From Neelides folsomi (taxonomy: Eukaryota; Arthropoda; Collembola; Neelipleona; Neelidae), in contig JAQGBZ010000642.1 in assembly GCA_034687125.1 (NCBI GenBank), positions 1-23,648 of the forward strand: DNA of 23,648 nucleotides. Reading direction: 5' to 3'. This document shows, in pieces, positions 10,901 through 18,880 of this stretch; the stretch's first letter is position 1, and the number at the start of each line of letters is the position of its first letter. The position numbers and the translations under genes are program-made. The notes below the pieces were generated by a model, which saw nothing but the letters and a program-made list of their open reading frames with translations, searched no databases and was not told where the DNA came from.

Positions 10901-12563
10901 CTTTATGAAACACCCTGTATAGTAATATGTAGTGAATATAAGTACAGGGTGGGCTATAAGTTGCTTTATATTTTATATGATTGTTTGTTTAAAAAAGAAA
11001 GCAAATTTTGGCCCACCCTGTACAGATAACATTTTCACATTTGTATTTTTATTAATTTAAAGTATTTTATGGATTTCTTCGTTTGGATTGCATGGTGTTT
11101 GATTTTTGAAATATTAACATTTGATAGGCGGTCGAGGGGAACCTAAAAGCCCCGATTTTTATCCCACGTCAGGATCAAATACTCCCCAAGATGGAATTCT
11201 CCCTCATCATCGAACTTCTGCTGCTTGGTCTGAACGTGAGAACAATCGGAGAAGCGGAGTTCAATTGAAATCTGGCGAAGGAAGTTCCGGTTCATCCGGT
11301 CCGAGATTCTCCGATGACTTCACCTACACAAGGAGTCGGAATCAGAATCAGCACAATCCACGTGGAACTTCTGCAGGATCTTCAGCAGTTCTTGCAACTT
11401 CAGGCGGAGGAAACACAATGATGAATCGCGCTTCTCGCGTTCCAGCCACAGGAGATTTCTTAACCTCACATCAACCAACACTTCTTCAACCAAGATCAGG
11501 AGGAAGAAATTACCAATATCCACCATTACAAAGAATTGGTCACGGAGATGGAGAAGTAAAAATTAAAACATTTTAATAAAATTCAATTAATAATCATCAT
11601 TACATAACTTGCATTAATTAATTATTTTCGCTAGTTTAATTAATAATTATCTTCTCTATACTTAAAGGTCGTCGCTAGAGTTGTAGATCCCAACGAGAAT
11701 GAAAATCCTCATGCTGAAGCAGAAGCATTTGGAGAAACGGCCAACGCTCATTCAGAATCCCGAAGATACAGAGGCGGACGGCGACAACATCTTAAAAGAA
11801 AGCCAATTGGTCACAGAGCGAATCCTCATCAAGAATCTTCAGATGAAATTTCTTTTGTCAAAGCCGATGCTTTTGTTGAGTCGCCAAAGACCCTTGCTGG
11901 GCATTACATTGCTGACGTGGCCAATTACACAACCCAACATAGGAACTACGAAGGGAATGGGCGATTGAGAAATGCCGATGGAATTTATTCAGCCTGGAAA
12001 CCCGCCGACTGGATGGCAAACTCGGAAGGAACTAAATCTCTTTATCTTTCAAATCAAGGTGTTTTAACTGTGAGGAAAGCTGGTCTTTTCTACATTTATG
12101 CCCAGGTGAATTTTAACAACATTTTAATTTTAGTTAATTAATTAATTACATTATATCAATTATCCATGCATGTACATATATACTTATACAGGGTGTTTAC
12201 TATGTAGTGTTCTGCAATAAGAGCTAATCTTGAAAAGAGCGCTACATAGTAAACACCCTGTATGTGTGATAAAATTGTTTGGGGATTTTAATTTTACTAA
12301 TTTTCCAGATTCATTACTTGGATGATCATGACATTAATGGATTCGTGGTTGAAGTGAATCGCGATCCTTTGCTTCAATGTACCACAATGACGGAGACGCA
12401 TCATAGAGGAAGCAAATCGAATACTTGTTACACTGGAGGAATTGCTTACTTGAAAGAAAATGATAGGATTCTTGTAAGAGATGTTGAAGTGAACAGATAC
12501 TCCATTTTCAAGCCTGAAAAATCATTTTTCGGTCTTATGAGAATTGGCGACGCCATGAGATGA
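7981..12563 (+). CDS. eiger: Eiger-like TNF superfamily ligand (5 exons, 562 aa)
   Basis: Exons: 7981-8328, 10436-10655, 11128-11555, 11668-12105 and 12309-12563; all junctions are GT-AG and in phase. An in-frame TGA at 7972 supports the start. It is a type II membrane protein: a short cytoplasmic tail, one hydrophobic segment at about 30-51, then an acidic coiled-coil stalk (about 56-116). RTRNKR at 124-129 fits a furin-type site for releasing the soluble ligand; a second basic cluster is near 363-377. Residues about 140-400 are a polar Ser/Gly/Asn/Gln-rich linker. The TNF homology domain (about 409-562) shows GLFYIYAQ, NGFVVEVN, a Cys502/Cys518 pair and a terminal FFGLMRIGDA strand, as in Drosophila Eiger. 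Eiger-family ligands bind TNF receptors (Grindelwald, Wengen) and drive JNK signalling. The linker makes it longer than the roughly 410-aa fly protein. Assignment as eiger rather than another arthropod TNF ligand is by resemblance. Confidence 0.9.
8329..10435 (+). other. Large first intron of the Eiger-like gene
   Basis: This 2.1-kb AT-rich intron separates the membrane/stalk exon from the exon with the furin-like site. No ORF in it has recognisable content. Small features seen are a short direct duplication of aaattcaaaatcaca near 8376-8408 and a palindrome AATTGACG-AG-CGTCAATT at 9458-9475, which contains TGACG half-sites of the CRE/ATF type. Regulatory function is speculative. Confidence 0.5.
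10792..10917. mobile_element. 126-bp hairpin MITE, family B, in intron 2
   Basis: The ends are CAGGGTGTTTCATAAAGTAC and its complement, flanked by TA (10790-10791, 10918-10919), and the arms continue inward as an almost complete stem. The left arm carries a 14-bp tandem duplication (acgcatcatcattt at 10810-10823 and 10824-10837) that the right arm lacks, so that part must bulge. There is no coding capacity. It lies within the second intron of the TNF-ligand gene. Confidence 0.85.
10945..11020. mobile_element. Hairpin MITE, family A, in intron 2
   Basis: A second copy of the CAGGGTGGGC...GCCCACCCTG hairpin, 76 bp, with TA at both flanks (10943-10944, 11021-11022). It lies only 27 bp from the family B element, so two related MITEs are stacked in the same intron. 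Its arms carry a few mismatches (gggctataag against caaattttggccc). Confidence 0.85.
12189..12260. mobile_element. 72-bp hairpin MITE, family C, in intron 4
   Basis: Perfect 19-bp inverted repeats, CAGGGTGTTTACTATGTAG and its complement, surround a 34-bp loop, with flanking TA (12187-12188, 12261-12262). It shares only the outer CAGGGTGTTT with the element at 10792 and so looks like a distinct subfamily. It lies in the last intron of the TNF-ligand gene. Confidence 0.85.
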
Positions 12564-13273
12564 ATGGAAACTTTCATACAATTACTTAATCCACTAAACT
12601 TGTAAATACTTACACAATATACTCCTGTACATATACTCTATATAGGTACGTAAGCATGTATGCAATATGTACGTGTAGAGTGTATATAACACTACAATAA
12701 TGCATAGGTAAGTATGCACATATGCATATAAAAGTCAAACAAATATTCTGTATGTTATATAACAAATATAGGTACAATATAATATTAATGAATTTTAGTA
12801 GTAATGAGTTGAAATACAAAACTAAAATACTTATTATGTGTACTCTATTTAGTTTAGCTAAAAGTCTTATAAGTAAGTTAAGTTAATTTTCTTGTTTGTA
12901 TCGAAAAGATCAAAGTTTTTTGAATCATTAAATTATCTATCACATTTACAATGCCTACATTATATTGTAAATTAGTAAGTAAAAATAATGTCATATTACT
13001 TGCAACTTCTTTAAATGCAGCATTTAAATTTGTGTATTTTTAATTTTATTAATAATTATTCCAATACATTAATGTTTAAATCATCAAATGAATTGAAAAT
13101 CGATAATTATGGACAATAATAAAAAAATACAAATTGAACTCGAATCATATGACATGACACTCATGCACAATTATTTTATGAAACATTTACTAATAATTTT
13201 TAAAATTAACACACAAGTTCGCATTTACATACATGGAACACACGTGTAATACGTATAGATATACTAATTATAC
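12564..13273. other. 3' flank of the Eiger-like gene
   Basis: AT-rich and without a supportable coding sequence. It must contain the 3' UTR, but no canonical AATAAA stands out close to the stop. The sequence ACACGTGTAAT at 13240-13250 recurs just beyond the right end of the next element (17430-17440). Confidence 0.4.
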
Positions 13274-13313
13274 GGCTGAGTTCCCGTTGTCCGGTCGAGT
13301 TTTCCGGCAAATT
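13274..13313 (+). repeat. Left terminal inverted repeat
   Basis: Forty bases beginning GGCTGAGTTCCC, matched in inverted orientation at 17383-17422 with three substitutions. The first 20 bases are identical between the two ends. Confidence 0.9.
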
Positions 13314-13323
13314 GTGAAGGCAG

Positions 13324-13581
13324 TTACCGTGACGGAGCTTGGGAGGAGAATTTGAAACGAAAAGCAAGAACTTGTTGGGATACGTTCATCTTCATTTTCA
13401 TTAGAAGGATTGCCAAGGCTTCTCTTGAAAATCGATTCAGAAAATTCTTTATGCGATTCTGAATGAAAGTGTCATGAAGATGGTCAAAAGAACTTCTTTT
13501 CAATCTAACAAGTAATTTGTAGTCTTTGTCGTTCATTGTACCAGATTCTGAAAAATCAAACACGCCGCATTTTTCCGACAT
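13324..13581 (-). pseudogene. Truncated transposase N-terminus with HTH_Tnp_4-like domain
   Basis: The 85-codon frame starts at an ATG and ends in the subterminal repeat of the left terminus. Residues about 49-85 (REALAILLMKMKMNVSQQ, then LAFRFKFSSQ) match the helix-turn-helix that precedes DDE domains in PIF/Harbinger-type and related transposases: a leucine-rich helix, then a turn, then 'LAFRF..S'. No catalytic DDE region follows, because only the terminal repeat remains downstream. It is therefore a fragment, possibly left by an internal deletion. It need not belong to the same element as the transposase piece at 13759-14564. Confidence 0.55.
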
Positions 13582-13758
13582 CCTGATATGTATATAAACC
13601 TTATTCTTTTATGATAAAATACATACTTTGACATTTTACTTTACGGACTGGCAATGTTACATTTTTATACTGTGAAATTTTACTGACCATCCTAGTAAAG
13701 GTATCAACTGGGAGTTTTACTTTTTTATCCTAGGAAAGTTATTCATTTAACTGGGTCC

Positions 13759-14564
13759 TTAATTGGTATCCTTTAAACTTCGTGGTTTTCTAGAAAATTC
13801 ATAAGGTATATATGGAATTAAACAGAGTGATTCTTCACTTATAATTTTAATTATTCTGCTTTGCAATCTACAAACCAAAGAGCCAGATATCCATGAAGAT
13901 AATAAATTTTTAACACCTAATAGTACTAAATGCGTATAATCCAAAGGGAACTGGGAAATTATTCCAATATTTAAAATGTCTAAGGGAGAATTGGTTATAT
14001 GATGATACCAATCATCGCATTTTTCACATCCTGAATATGCATTATGAGGTTTACAACCTTTGGCCCAACTCCTAGCTGGTGTATCGGCAACAAAACATTT
14101 AATTCTAAACGCATATTTTTTATCATTTAAAAAGTGCCATTTGAATACAAGTTAGATATTTCTTCAATAAAATCAACAACATAATCATTTAACGGGGGTT
14201 TGTTTTGGCCAAAATATAATCCAATTATAAATGGCGATTTATATTTAAATTGATTAACGATGCCTAATAATGGCCAAAATTGATTTTTGGGAAGGACATC
14301 AAAGGCAACTGTTAAAGTTATCAAATATTTTCCAAGCTCTTTACGTAATTTTTTAACATAAAATGAGTTATCTGTTATAAAATCGTTATTAAAAAGCTTT
14401 TTTATATTGTATTCTATTCTAAAATAATAAAAATTTCAGAGTTATTAGGAGTTTGAAGAATTGTTTTTGCATTAATATGTTTCATTTGGAACTTTTAAGT
14501 AGGGATTTATTTTTTTAATGAGTTCATTTAATGCTTTATGTGTGCTTTTAAAATGTATCCACGT
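13759..14564 (-). pseudogene. Decayed DDE-type transposase fragment
   Basis: Read on the minus strand, conserved pieces follow one another in different frames. They are WIHFKSTHKALNEL, then NAKTILQTPNN, then LPKNQFWPLLGIV, SPFIIGLYFGQNKPP and DFIEEI. After a frameshift near 14127 come ADTPARSWAKG, HNAYSGCEKC and DYTHLVLLGVKNLL. The order, including the PAR...GH/HNxxxGCxxC segment and the (D)Y.HLV.LGV segment, matches a transposase-domain family common in arthropod genomes, possibly related to tnp2/Transposase_21 of CACTA elements. At least two frame breaks and a deletion after the CEKC zinc-type motif show that it is dead. The subfamily is from memory and uncertain. Confidence 0.65.
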
Positions 14565-14815
14565 TAATTAAAATTACAAGATTTGAAATTATTCATTAGT
14601 TTAATTAAAGATTTTAATCAAATTTACTAGTACATATATCAATTATAAATATTTTCATGAATGCTATGCGTTTGCTATGAAAAAGTTCCAGTGAGATATT
14701 TAGAAATAAAATTATCACCTTTAAATGTCTTTACAATTACTAGTCTTTTATCATATCTAATGAAATGCTTTTGTTTTTTATGAACAATTAGGACAACCAA
14801 TTTAGCAAATTGTGA

Positions 14816-14992
14816 TCTTCTGAATATTATAATGGAAAGGAAGACCTCTGTAATTTAATTTGCATGGGACGAGGGGATGAGAAATTACGCTACGTTTCCG
14901 ACCATCCCGTCGCTTACGTCAGGGGAGATTGCATTAACAACAAATGCCAATGTTCTCATGAGTGTCACGAGTCATCTTTCCAAGAAAACTAA
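14816..14992 (+). pseudogene. Orphan cysteine-rich exon, related to the gene at 17783-18719
   Basis: The frame is open for 58 codons after an in-frame TGA at 14813 and ends at a TAA. It contains six cysteines, including GDCINNKCQCSHEC, close in spacing to RMCKDNKCVC of the downstream gene. SEYYNGKED also resembles SEYYCDGES there. No signal-peptide exon or good in-phase acceptor is visible upstream; the available 'tttag' and 'aattag' sites lead into stops, leaving only a weak 'ggaaag' at 14839. It is most likely the last exon of a broken paralogue. Confidence 0.5.
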
Positions 14993-15303
14993 ATGCTAGG
15001 ATAAGAATATATATTGAATTATACTTTAACCCTTATAGGTTTAAAGCTCGTTATTTCACCAGCCCTTTTCATAATAAATGAATAAATGATAATTCGAACT
15101 ATCATATAGCAAATGTGTAGAAATGATTAAAAGGAATTCCTCGAAATTTCTTATCAACGAGAAGTGAAGATCACATTGAGATTTATTGGATGTCGAGATC
15201 AAATGAAGGGCAAAGAGGGGATTGAAATTGGATAATTTTCATCTATTAGTTAAATTGATTAAACAATTTAATAAAGTTGATCCGATTTCACAAAAGCAAA
15301 AAA
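14993..15303. other. Spacer upstream of the secreted coiled-coil gene
   Basis: AT-rich sequence with no recognisable gene, repeat end or transposase fragment. It separates the orphan cysteine-rich exon from the next promoter. Confidence 0.4.
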
Positions 15304-15311
15304 TATAAAAG
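15304..15311 (+). promoter_or_regulatory. TATA box of the secreted coiled-coil gene
   Basis: TATAAAAG lies 106 nt before the ATG at 15410, which would give a 5' UTR of about 75 nt. A private promoter inside the terminal-repeat-bracketed segment suggests that the gene is expressed independently of the transposase remnants. Confidence 0.5.
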
Positions 15312-15409
15312 TTCTTTTTAAGAAAATTTTTAGGATTTGATATTTATAATAATTATATTTGTTCGATTCCGTTTGAAATATTTTTTTAATTTTCATTAAA
15401 ATCTTTAAA

Positions 15410-16781
15410 ATGGATTTGATAAAGAAATTGATTTTGCTTTCTTTCTTGTTCCATTTTTCCTATTTTATTAAACCAAGCCAAGTGAGTTAATTTTTTTAAA
15501 TTGCAAATTTATAGATAATGTAACAATTCCCATCATTATTACTATCACTTATTCCTCTGAATGAAAATAAAAATCTTTTTTTATTTAAGGCAATTGGGGA
15601 ATACGCTGTTCTGACTGAATTGATTGCTAAATTGGTAATTGAAATTGTGTCTATTATTAATAAATATGACTAATTAATCATAAAACTATTAATAATTTTC
15701 ATTTAAAAAAATATTTAGAACAAAAAGATCGATTATTTGGATTCTAAATTGGTATAAACAAATCACTTATTTGAATTCTATTTAAAAACTTAAATTTAAT
15801 TTGAATTAAAATTAATTAAGTCGAAAATATTATTTTGTTAAGGAAAGAAAATTTGGAAGAAAATTTGAAAGAAAATTTGAAAGAATGGAACAATCTCTTC
15901 AGAATGAACTCCAAAAGAAATACGACCAAAACTTTGAGATTTTAATTAAACATGTAGAGGAAAAGTCTTCAGGATTAATGAAAAAAATTGAAACTTTGGA
16001 AAAATCTTCAAAACAAATGATAAATGAATCTTTGCCTTTAATTGAAAAAACAATTCAAAATGTTCAACAATCAAATTTAAAAATAAAGTCAACCATTGAT
16101 AAAATTCTGCCCAAGATTTCGGTGTTAAAGAATGAAGTTGCTTTTTATGATTCCTTTGATGACATTGAAGATCAAAATTTTGCCAAACGTTGGAAACCAA
16201 CTGAAAATGAATACACATTGTTTAAATTTAAGAAATCCACTTCATTCAATACTGGAATTAATTTGAGTAACGATGGAGAAAGACAATGGATTTACACAGA
16301 ATTTCCAAGTTATTCATTTAACAGCAAAGAATTAATTCTTGAATATTCATTCAAATCCAATCAAAGTAGTCCTACTGGTAGAACTGTAAGTTTATTTGAC
16401 TGCTACACAAAATTTCAAGTGGGAAATTCTATGCCACCCGGTAACCTATTAACTGTAGGCTTTCACATGAATAGAATATTCTTCTTCAACGGAGTTAAAA
16501 ATTCGCCCAAATATGTATCAGAATCTGGTTTAGACATTTCCTCCATTTTCACTCATGATCATCCTCATCTTCTTCGAGCTGTAATTGATAAAAATGGGAA
16601 ATGCTATAGAGTGTTTTTCGATGGAGTTCAAATAATGAACGATTGCTATGTCGAACACATTTTTGATCCAACACGACAAATCTGCTATGCTGTTATATAT
16701 AACTATGAGCCTTCCTGCCCTTCATTTGAAATTGGGAAAATTCTTCTAACGACCAGCTTGCAAATCGCAAATGAATGGTAA
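15410..16781 (+). CDS. Secreted coiled-coil protein of unknown family (4 exons, 362 aa)
   Basis: Exons: 15410-15481, 15590-15634, 15719-15751 and 15843-16781. All introns are phase 0, about 70-110 nt long and GT-AG. Exon 1 encodes a typical signal peptide: MDLIKK, then a hydrophobic run to about residue 19. Residues about 25-150 are predicted coiled coil, rich in Lys, Glu and Leu, with an ERKFGRKFERKFER repeat at 51-64. Residues about 155-362 are a beta-rich globular region with DSFDD, KRW, FHMNRIFFF and VFFDGVQI. The 'D.F.D...W' opening and the 'FDG' strand pair recall concanavalin A-like jelly rolls, but this is only a resemblance. Exons 2 and 3 both end in (A/S)KL with similar donor sequence, suggesting mini-exon duplication. 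Starting at the ATG at 15885 would lose the signal peptide, so the spliced start is preferred. The gene lies wholly between the inverted repeats at 13274 and 17422. Function unknown. Confidence 0.75.
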
Positions 16782-17261
16782 AAACTCTTCAATTTCCCAA
16801 AATATTCGTTTTATTTGTCAAATTGACTTAAAAAACTTTTTAGCATTTTTAGCAATTATTTTATGCATATTTTAAGAATATTTTATGCATATTAATCCAT
16901 TTTTGAATCATTGTGAATCCCAACTATTTTAATGATTTTTTTGATCCAAGAATCTTTCAATATTTGCCAAATTTTGAATGGCAATTAAAAATGTCAGAAA
17001 TTGAATTTGTAAACAAAAAAGTTTTCATAGTTTAGTTTTTATTGTTAATTAATTAGACAGTTTGAAAAAATATTGTATATCTTATCTTAGGTCGGGGTGT
17101 AGATAATGGACATAGAATTGGGTACATATACCCATTTAAACCTTAAAATGTACCCACTTTTGGGAATATCGGGTACATATACCCTAAAAGAGGGACTGAG
17201 TTATTCACTCTCTAACTTAGCCTAACCTAACTTATGATAATAAAAATAAAACAAATGACTT
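16782..17261. other. 3' flank with repeated GGGTACATATACCC
   Basis: AT-rich DNA after the stop codon; no canonical AATAAA stands out. The near-palindrome gggtacatataccc occurs twice (17131-17144 and 17191-17204), with a third partial form (aatgtaccca) between them. A short cctaacctaac run at 17221 touches the edge of the GC-rich subterminal block. Confidence 0.45.
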
Positions 17262-17373
17262 CAGTTGCCGTCGCGGCACCCGGCAGTTGCCGTGACGGCA
17301 ACTGCCCGAACCGGTAGTTGCCTATAAGGCAACTGCCGCAATTCCTATAATATATACAAGGCGGCAGTTGCCG
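17262..17373. repeat. Subterminal palindrome cluster of the right terminus
   Basis: A GC-rich island holds several copies of GGCAGTTGCC in both orientations. A perfect palindrome has 11-bp arms around TGA (17282-17306). A second has 10-bp arms with one mismatch around TATAA (17313-17337). Single copies lie near 17262 and at 17363-17373. The left terminus has one related copy at 13319-13335. Such subterminal arrays commonly serve as transposase-binding sites; that role is inferred. Confidence 0.65.
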
Positions 17374-17382
17374 TTGCAGCAG

Positions 17383-17422
17383 AATTTGCCAGAAAACCCG
17401 ATCGGACAACGGGAACTCAGCC
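17383..17422 (-). repeat. Right terminal inverted repeat
   Basis: This is the inverted partner of 13274-13313 with 37 of 40 positions matching. The terminal 20 bases, read inward, are identical to those of the left end. Confidence 0.9.
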
Positions 17423-17652
17423 AATTTATACACGTGTAATATTAAATAAAAATATGAAATACGAGTATGTATTGATGCAAAATTATTCTTGATGTTAAAT
17501 ATTAATGTTTAAGAAAATAAAAATGACTAAAGAATTTTCTCATGCTTCATATTTCATAAGTTAATTGACTTATTTGTTTTTGGAGTTCGAGTTGGTTGAA
17601 CTTATGGTTAAAGTAAATCTCATTCAACTCATAAACCGTCCAATTTTGTTGC

Positions 17653-17660
17653 TATAAAAG
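17653..17660 (+). promoter_or_regulatory. TATA box of the cysteine-rich secreted protein gene
   Basis: TATAAAAG is followed about 30 nt later by a TCAATC sequence near 17687, close to the arthropod initiator consensus. The ATG is at 17783, giving a 5' UTR near 95 nt. This is the best-formed core promoter in the window. Confidence 0.6.
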
Positions 17661-17782
17661 CGAGCCCATGAAATGACCAGCGTCTTTCAATCCATTGACA
17701 ATTTTCGATACATTTAGTATACATTCTCTCTTAATTATTACACCTAATTTAACTTATCTTTGTTACACTTAACTTTATCAAA

Positions 17783-18719
17783 ATGAGGCAATTAGCATTA
17801 CTCTTAGCGCTAGGAATTTTAGGAGTTAAAGGGAACGAAGAAACTCCCTTACTACCATTCGAAACCTGTGATTTAAAAGATGACGGGTGCGACAAAAGCT
17901 TAGGGCTTTATTGCATTCCCCAAAGTTATGATGGCGATAGATGCGGATGTCTTCAATCTCACAATTTTATCTATGTTGGAGTATACAACGTAATAACCTT
18001 TTTTCATTCCATTAATCTTAAATATACTATTTATATTATCTTTCTCATTCATAAATACAAACTCATTTAAATAGTTGTTTTGGATTTTTAGAGAACTTTG
18101 AACAAGAAAGTGAGCTCATTTTGCCATCCAGCCTTCTCTGAGTACTACTGTGATGGAGAATCACCCAAAGAGACACAAGACAAATATCAACCATCTAAAA
18201 CCGTAGCTATGTGGAAGAATAAATGCTTCACTGGATACCCCCATGAAAAGAAGAGGAGAATGTGCAAGGACAACAAATGTGTTTGTATTGATGGTTCGAA
18301 TAATATATAAATATTTTATAATTATAATGAACTAACATTGATCATAATTCATATTCATCTTTACTAGGATAATGTTTGAGTACAGAGTGGGCCATAAGTT
18401 GCTTTCTTTTTATACGATTGTTTATTTAAAAACGAAGCAACTTATGGCCCACCCTATATATTGCTATAATTGCTAACATTAATTTTTAAATACAGGGAGC
18501 CCTATTAAGAAACCAACGACGGAAAAGCATGTTTACAATATGAGAAGTTGGGATTGGGTTTATACTGAATTGCAAATGAATGATGTGACAGAAGAAATGA
18601 TTCAAACACAACAAAAGAAACATTTTTATGCTTGTCTGATTCCATGCAAGGAAGGACAATCAAAAAATAAAAAGGGAAAATGTGTTGATTCTTCAAAACT
18701 TAAAGCTGCTGAACTTTAA
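17783..18719 (+). CDS. Secreted cysteine-rich protein of unknown function (3 exons, 207 aa)
   Basis: Exons: 17783-17980, 18092-18293 and 18496-18719, with phase 0 and phase 1 introns. A strong signal peptide (MRQLALLLALGILGVKG) is followed by 14 cysteines: five in exon 1 (29, 36, 44, 54, 56), six in exon 2 and three in exon 3. The even number and the CxC pairs (CGC, CVC) suggest a disulphide-stabilised extracellular protein. The exon 1 spacing loosely recalls small EB/Dickkopf-like cysteine modules; no family can be named. The second splice is strongly supported: it restores the frame (…CVCIDG|SPIKKPT…) and removes an intron interrupted by a MITE. An alternative first donor 9 nt downstream (17989) would add three residues. 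A damaged relative of exon 2 lies at 14816-14992. No biological activity should be assumed from cysteine pattern alone. Confidence 0.75.
18383..18456. mobile_element. Hairpin MITE, family A, in intron 2 of the cysteine-rich gene
   Basis: Ends CAGAGTGGGCCATAAGTTGC and GCAACTTATGGCCCACCCTA, with TA at both sides (18381-18382, 18457-18458). A G-to-A change in each terminal CAGGG/CCCTG motif marks it as a slightly older copy. It makes up over a third of the intron between exons 2 and 3. Confidence 0.8.
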
Positions 18720-18874
18720 AAATTCTATTTATCATAGAAATTATGCTCTTTTACTATTTCCACAAAAACGTACAATTATAATATTCACTTCTTAATTATA
18801 TGTACGATTAGGACGATTACTTATTTGATTAACATATTATAATTTATCAATAAGTATAATTATAACATAGTATT

Positions 18875-18880
18875 AATAAA
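18875..18880 (+). terminator. Polyadenylation signal of the cysteine-rich gene
   Basis: AATAAA 156 nt after the stop codon, followed by a short GT/T-rich stretch (gcgtgtctttt). Position and context fit a normal 3' end. Confidence 0.5.

Larger units (their letters stand above)
13274..17422. mobile_element. 4.15-kb segment bracketed by 40-bp terminal inverted repeats
   Basis: The left end (13274-13313) and the right end (17383-17422) are inverted copies matching at 37 of 40 positions, each starting GGCTGAGTTCCCGTTGTCCG from the outside. Both ends carry a subterminal GGCAGTT(A/G)CCGTGACGG block. Inside are decayed minus-strand transposase pieces, an orphan cysteine-rich exon and an apparently intact plus-strand spliced gene. 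There is no clean target duplication: the flanks are aattatac and aatttata, and an 11-bp ACACGTGTAAT repeat lies 23 bp outside the left end and 7 bp outside the right. It may be one DNA transposon that has taken in host genes, or two separate remnants of the same family in opposite orientation. The superfamily is not resolved. Confidence 0.6.

Noticed and set aside
15885..16781. Treating this 298-codon frame as a single-exon gene
   Set aside because: The frame is open upstream to an acceptor at 15842, and three upstream exons join in phase to a signal peptide. The single-exon start would discard these.
17783..18719. Calling the cysteine-rich protein a toxin or antimicrobial peptide
   Set aside because: A signal peptide with paired cysteines is common to many extracellular proteins. 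Length and spacing match no such family that I can name, so no activity is assigned.
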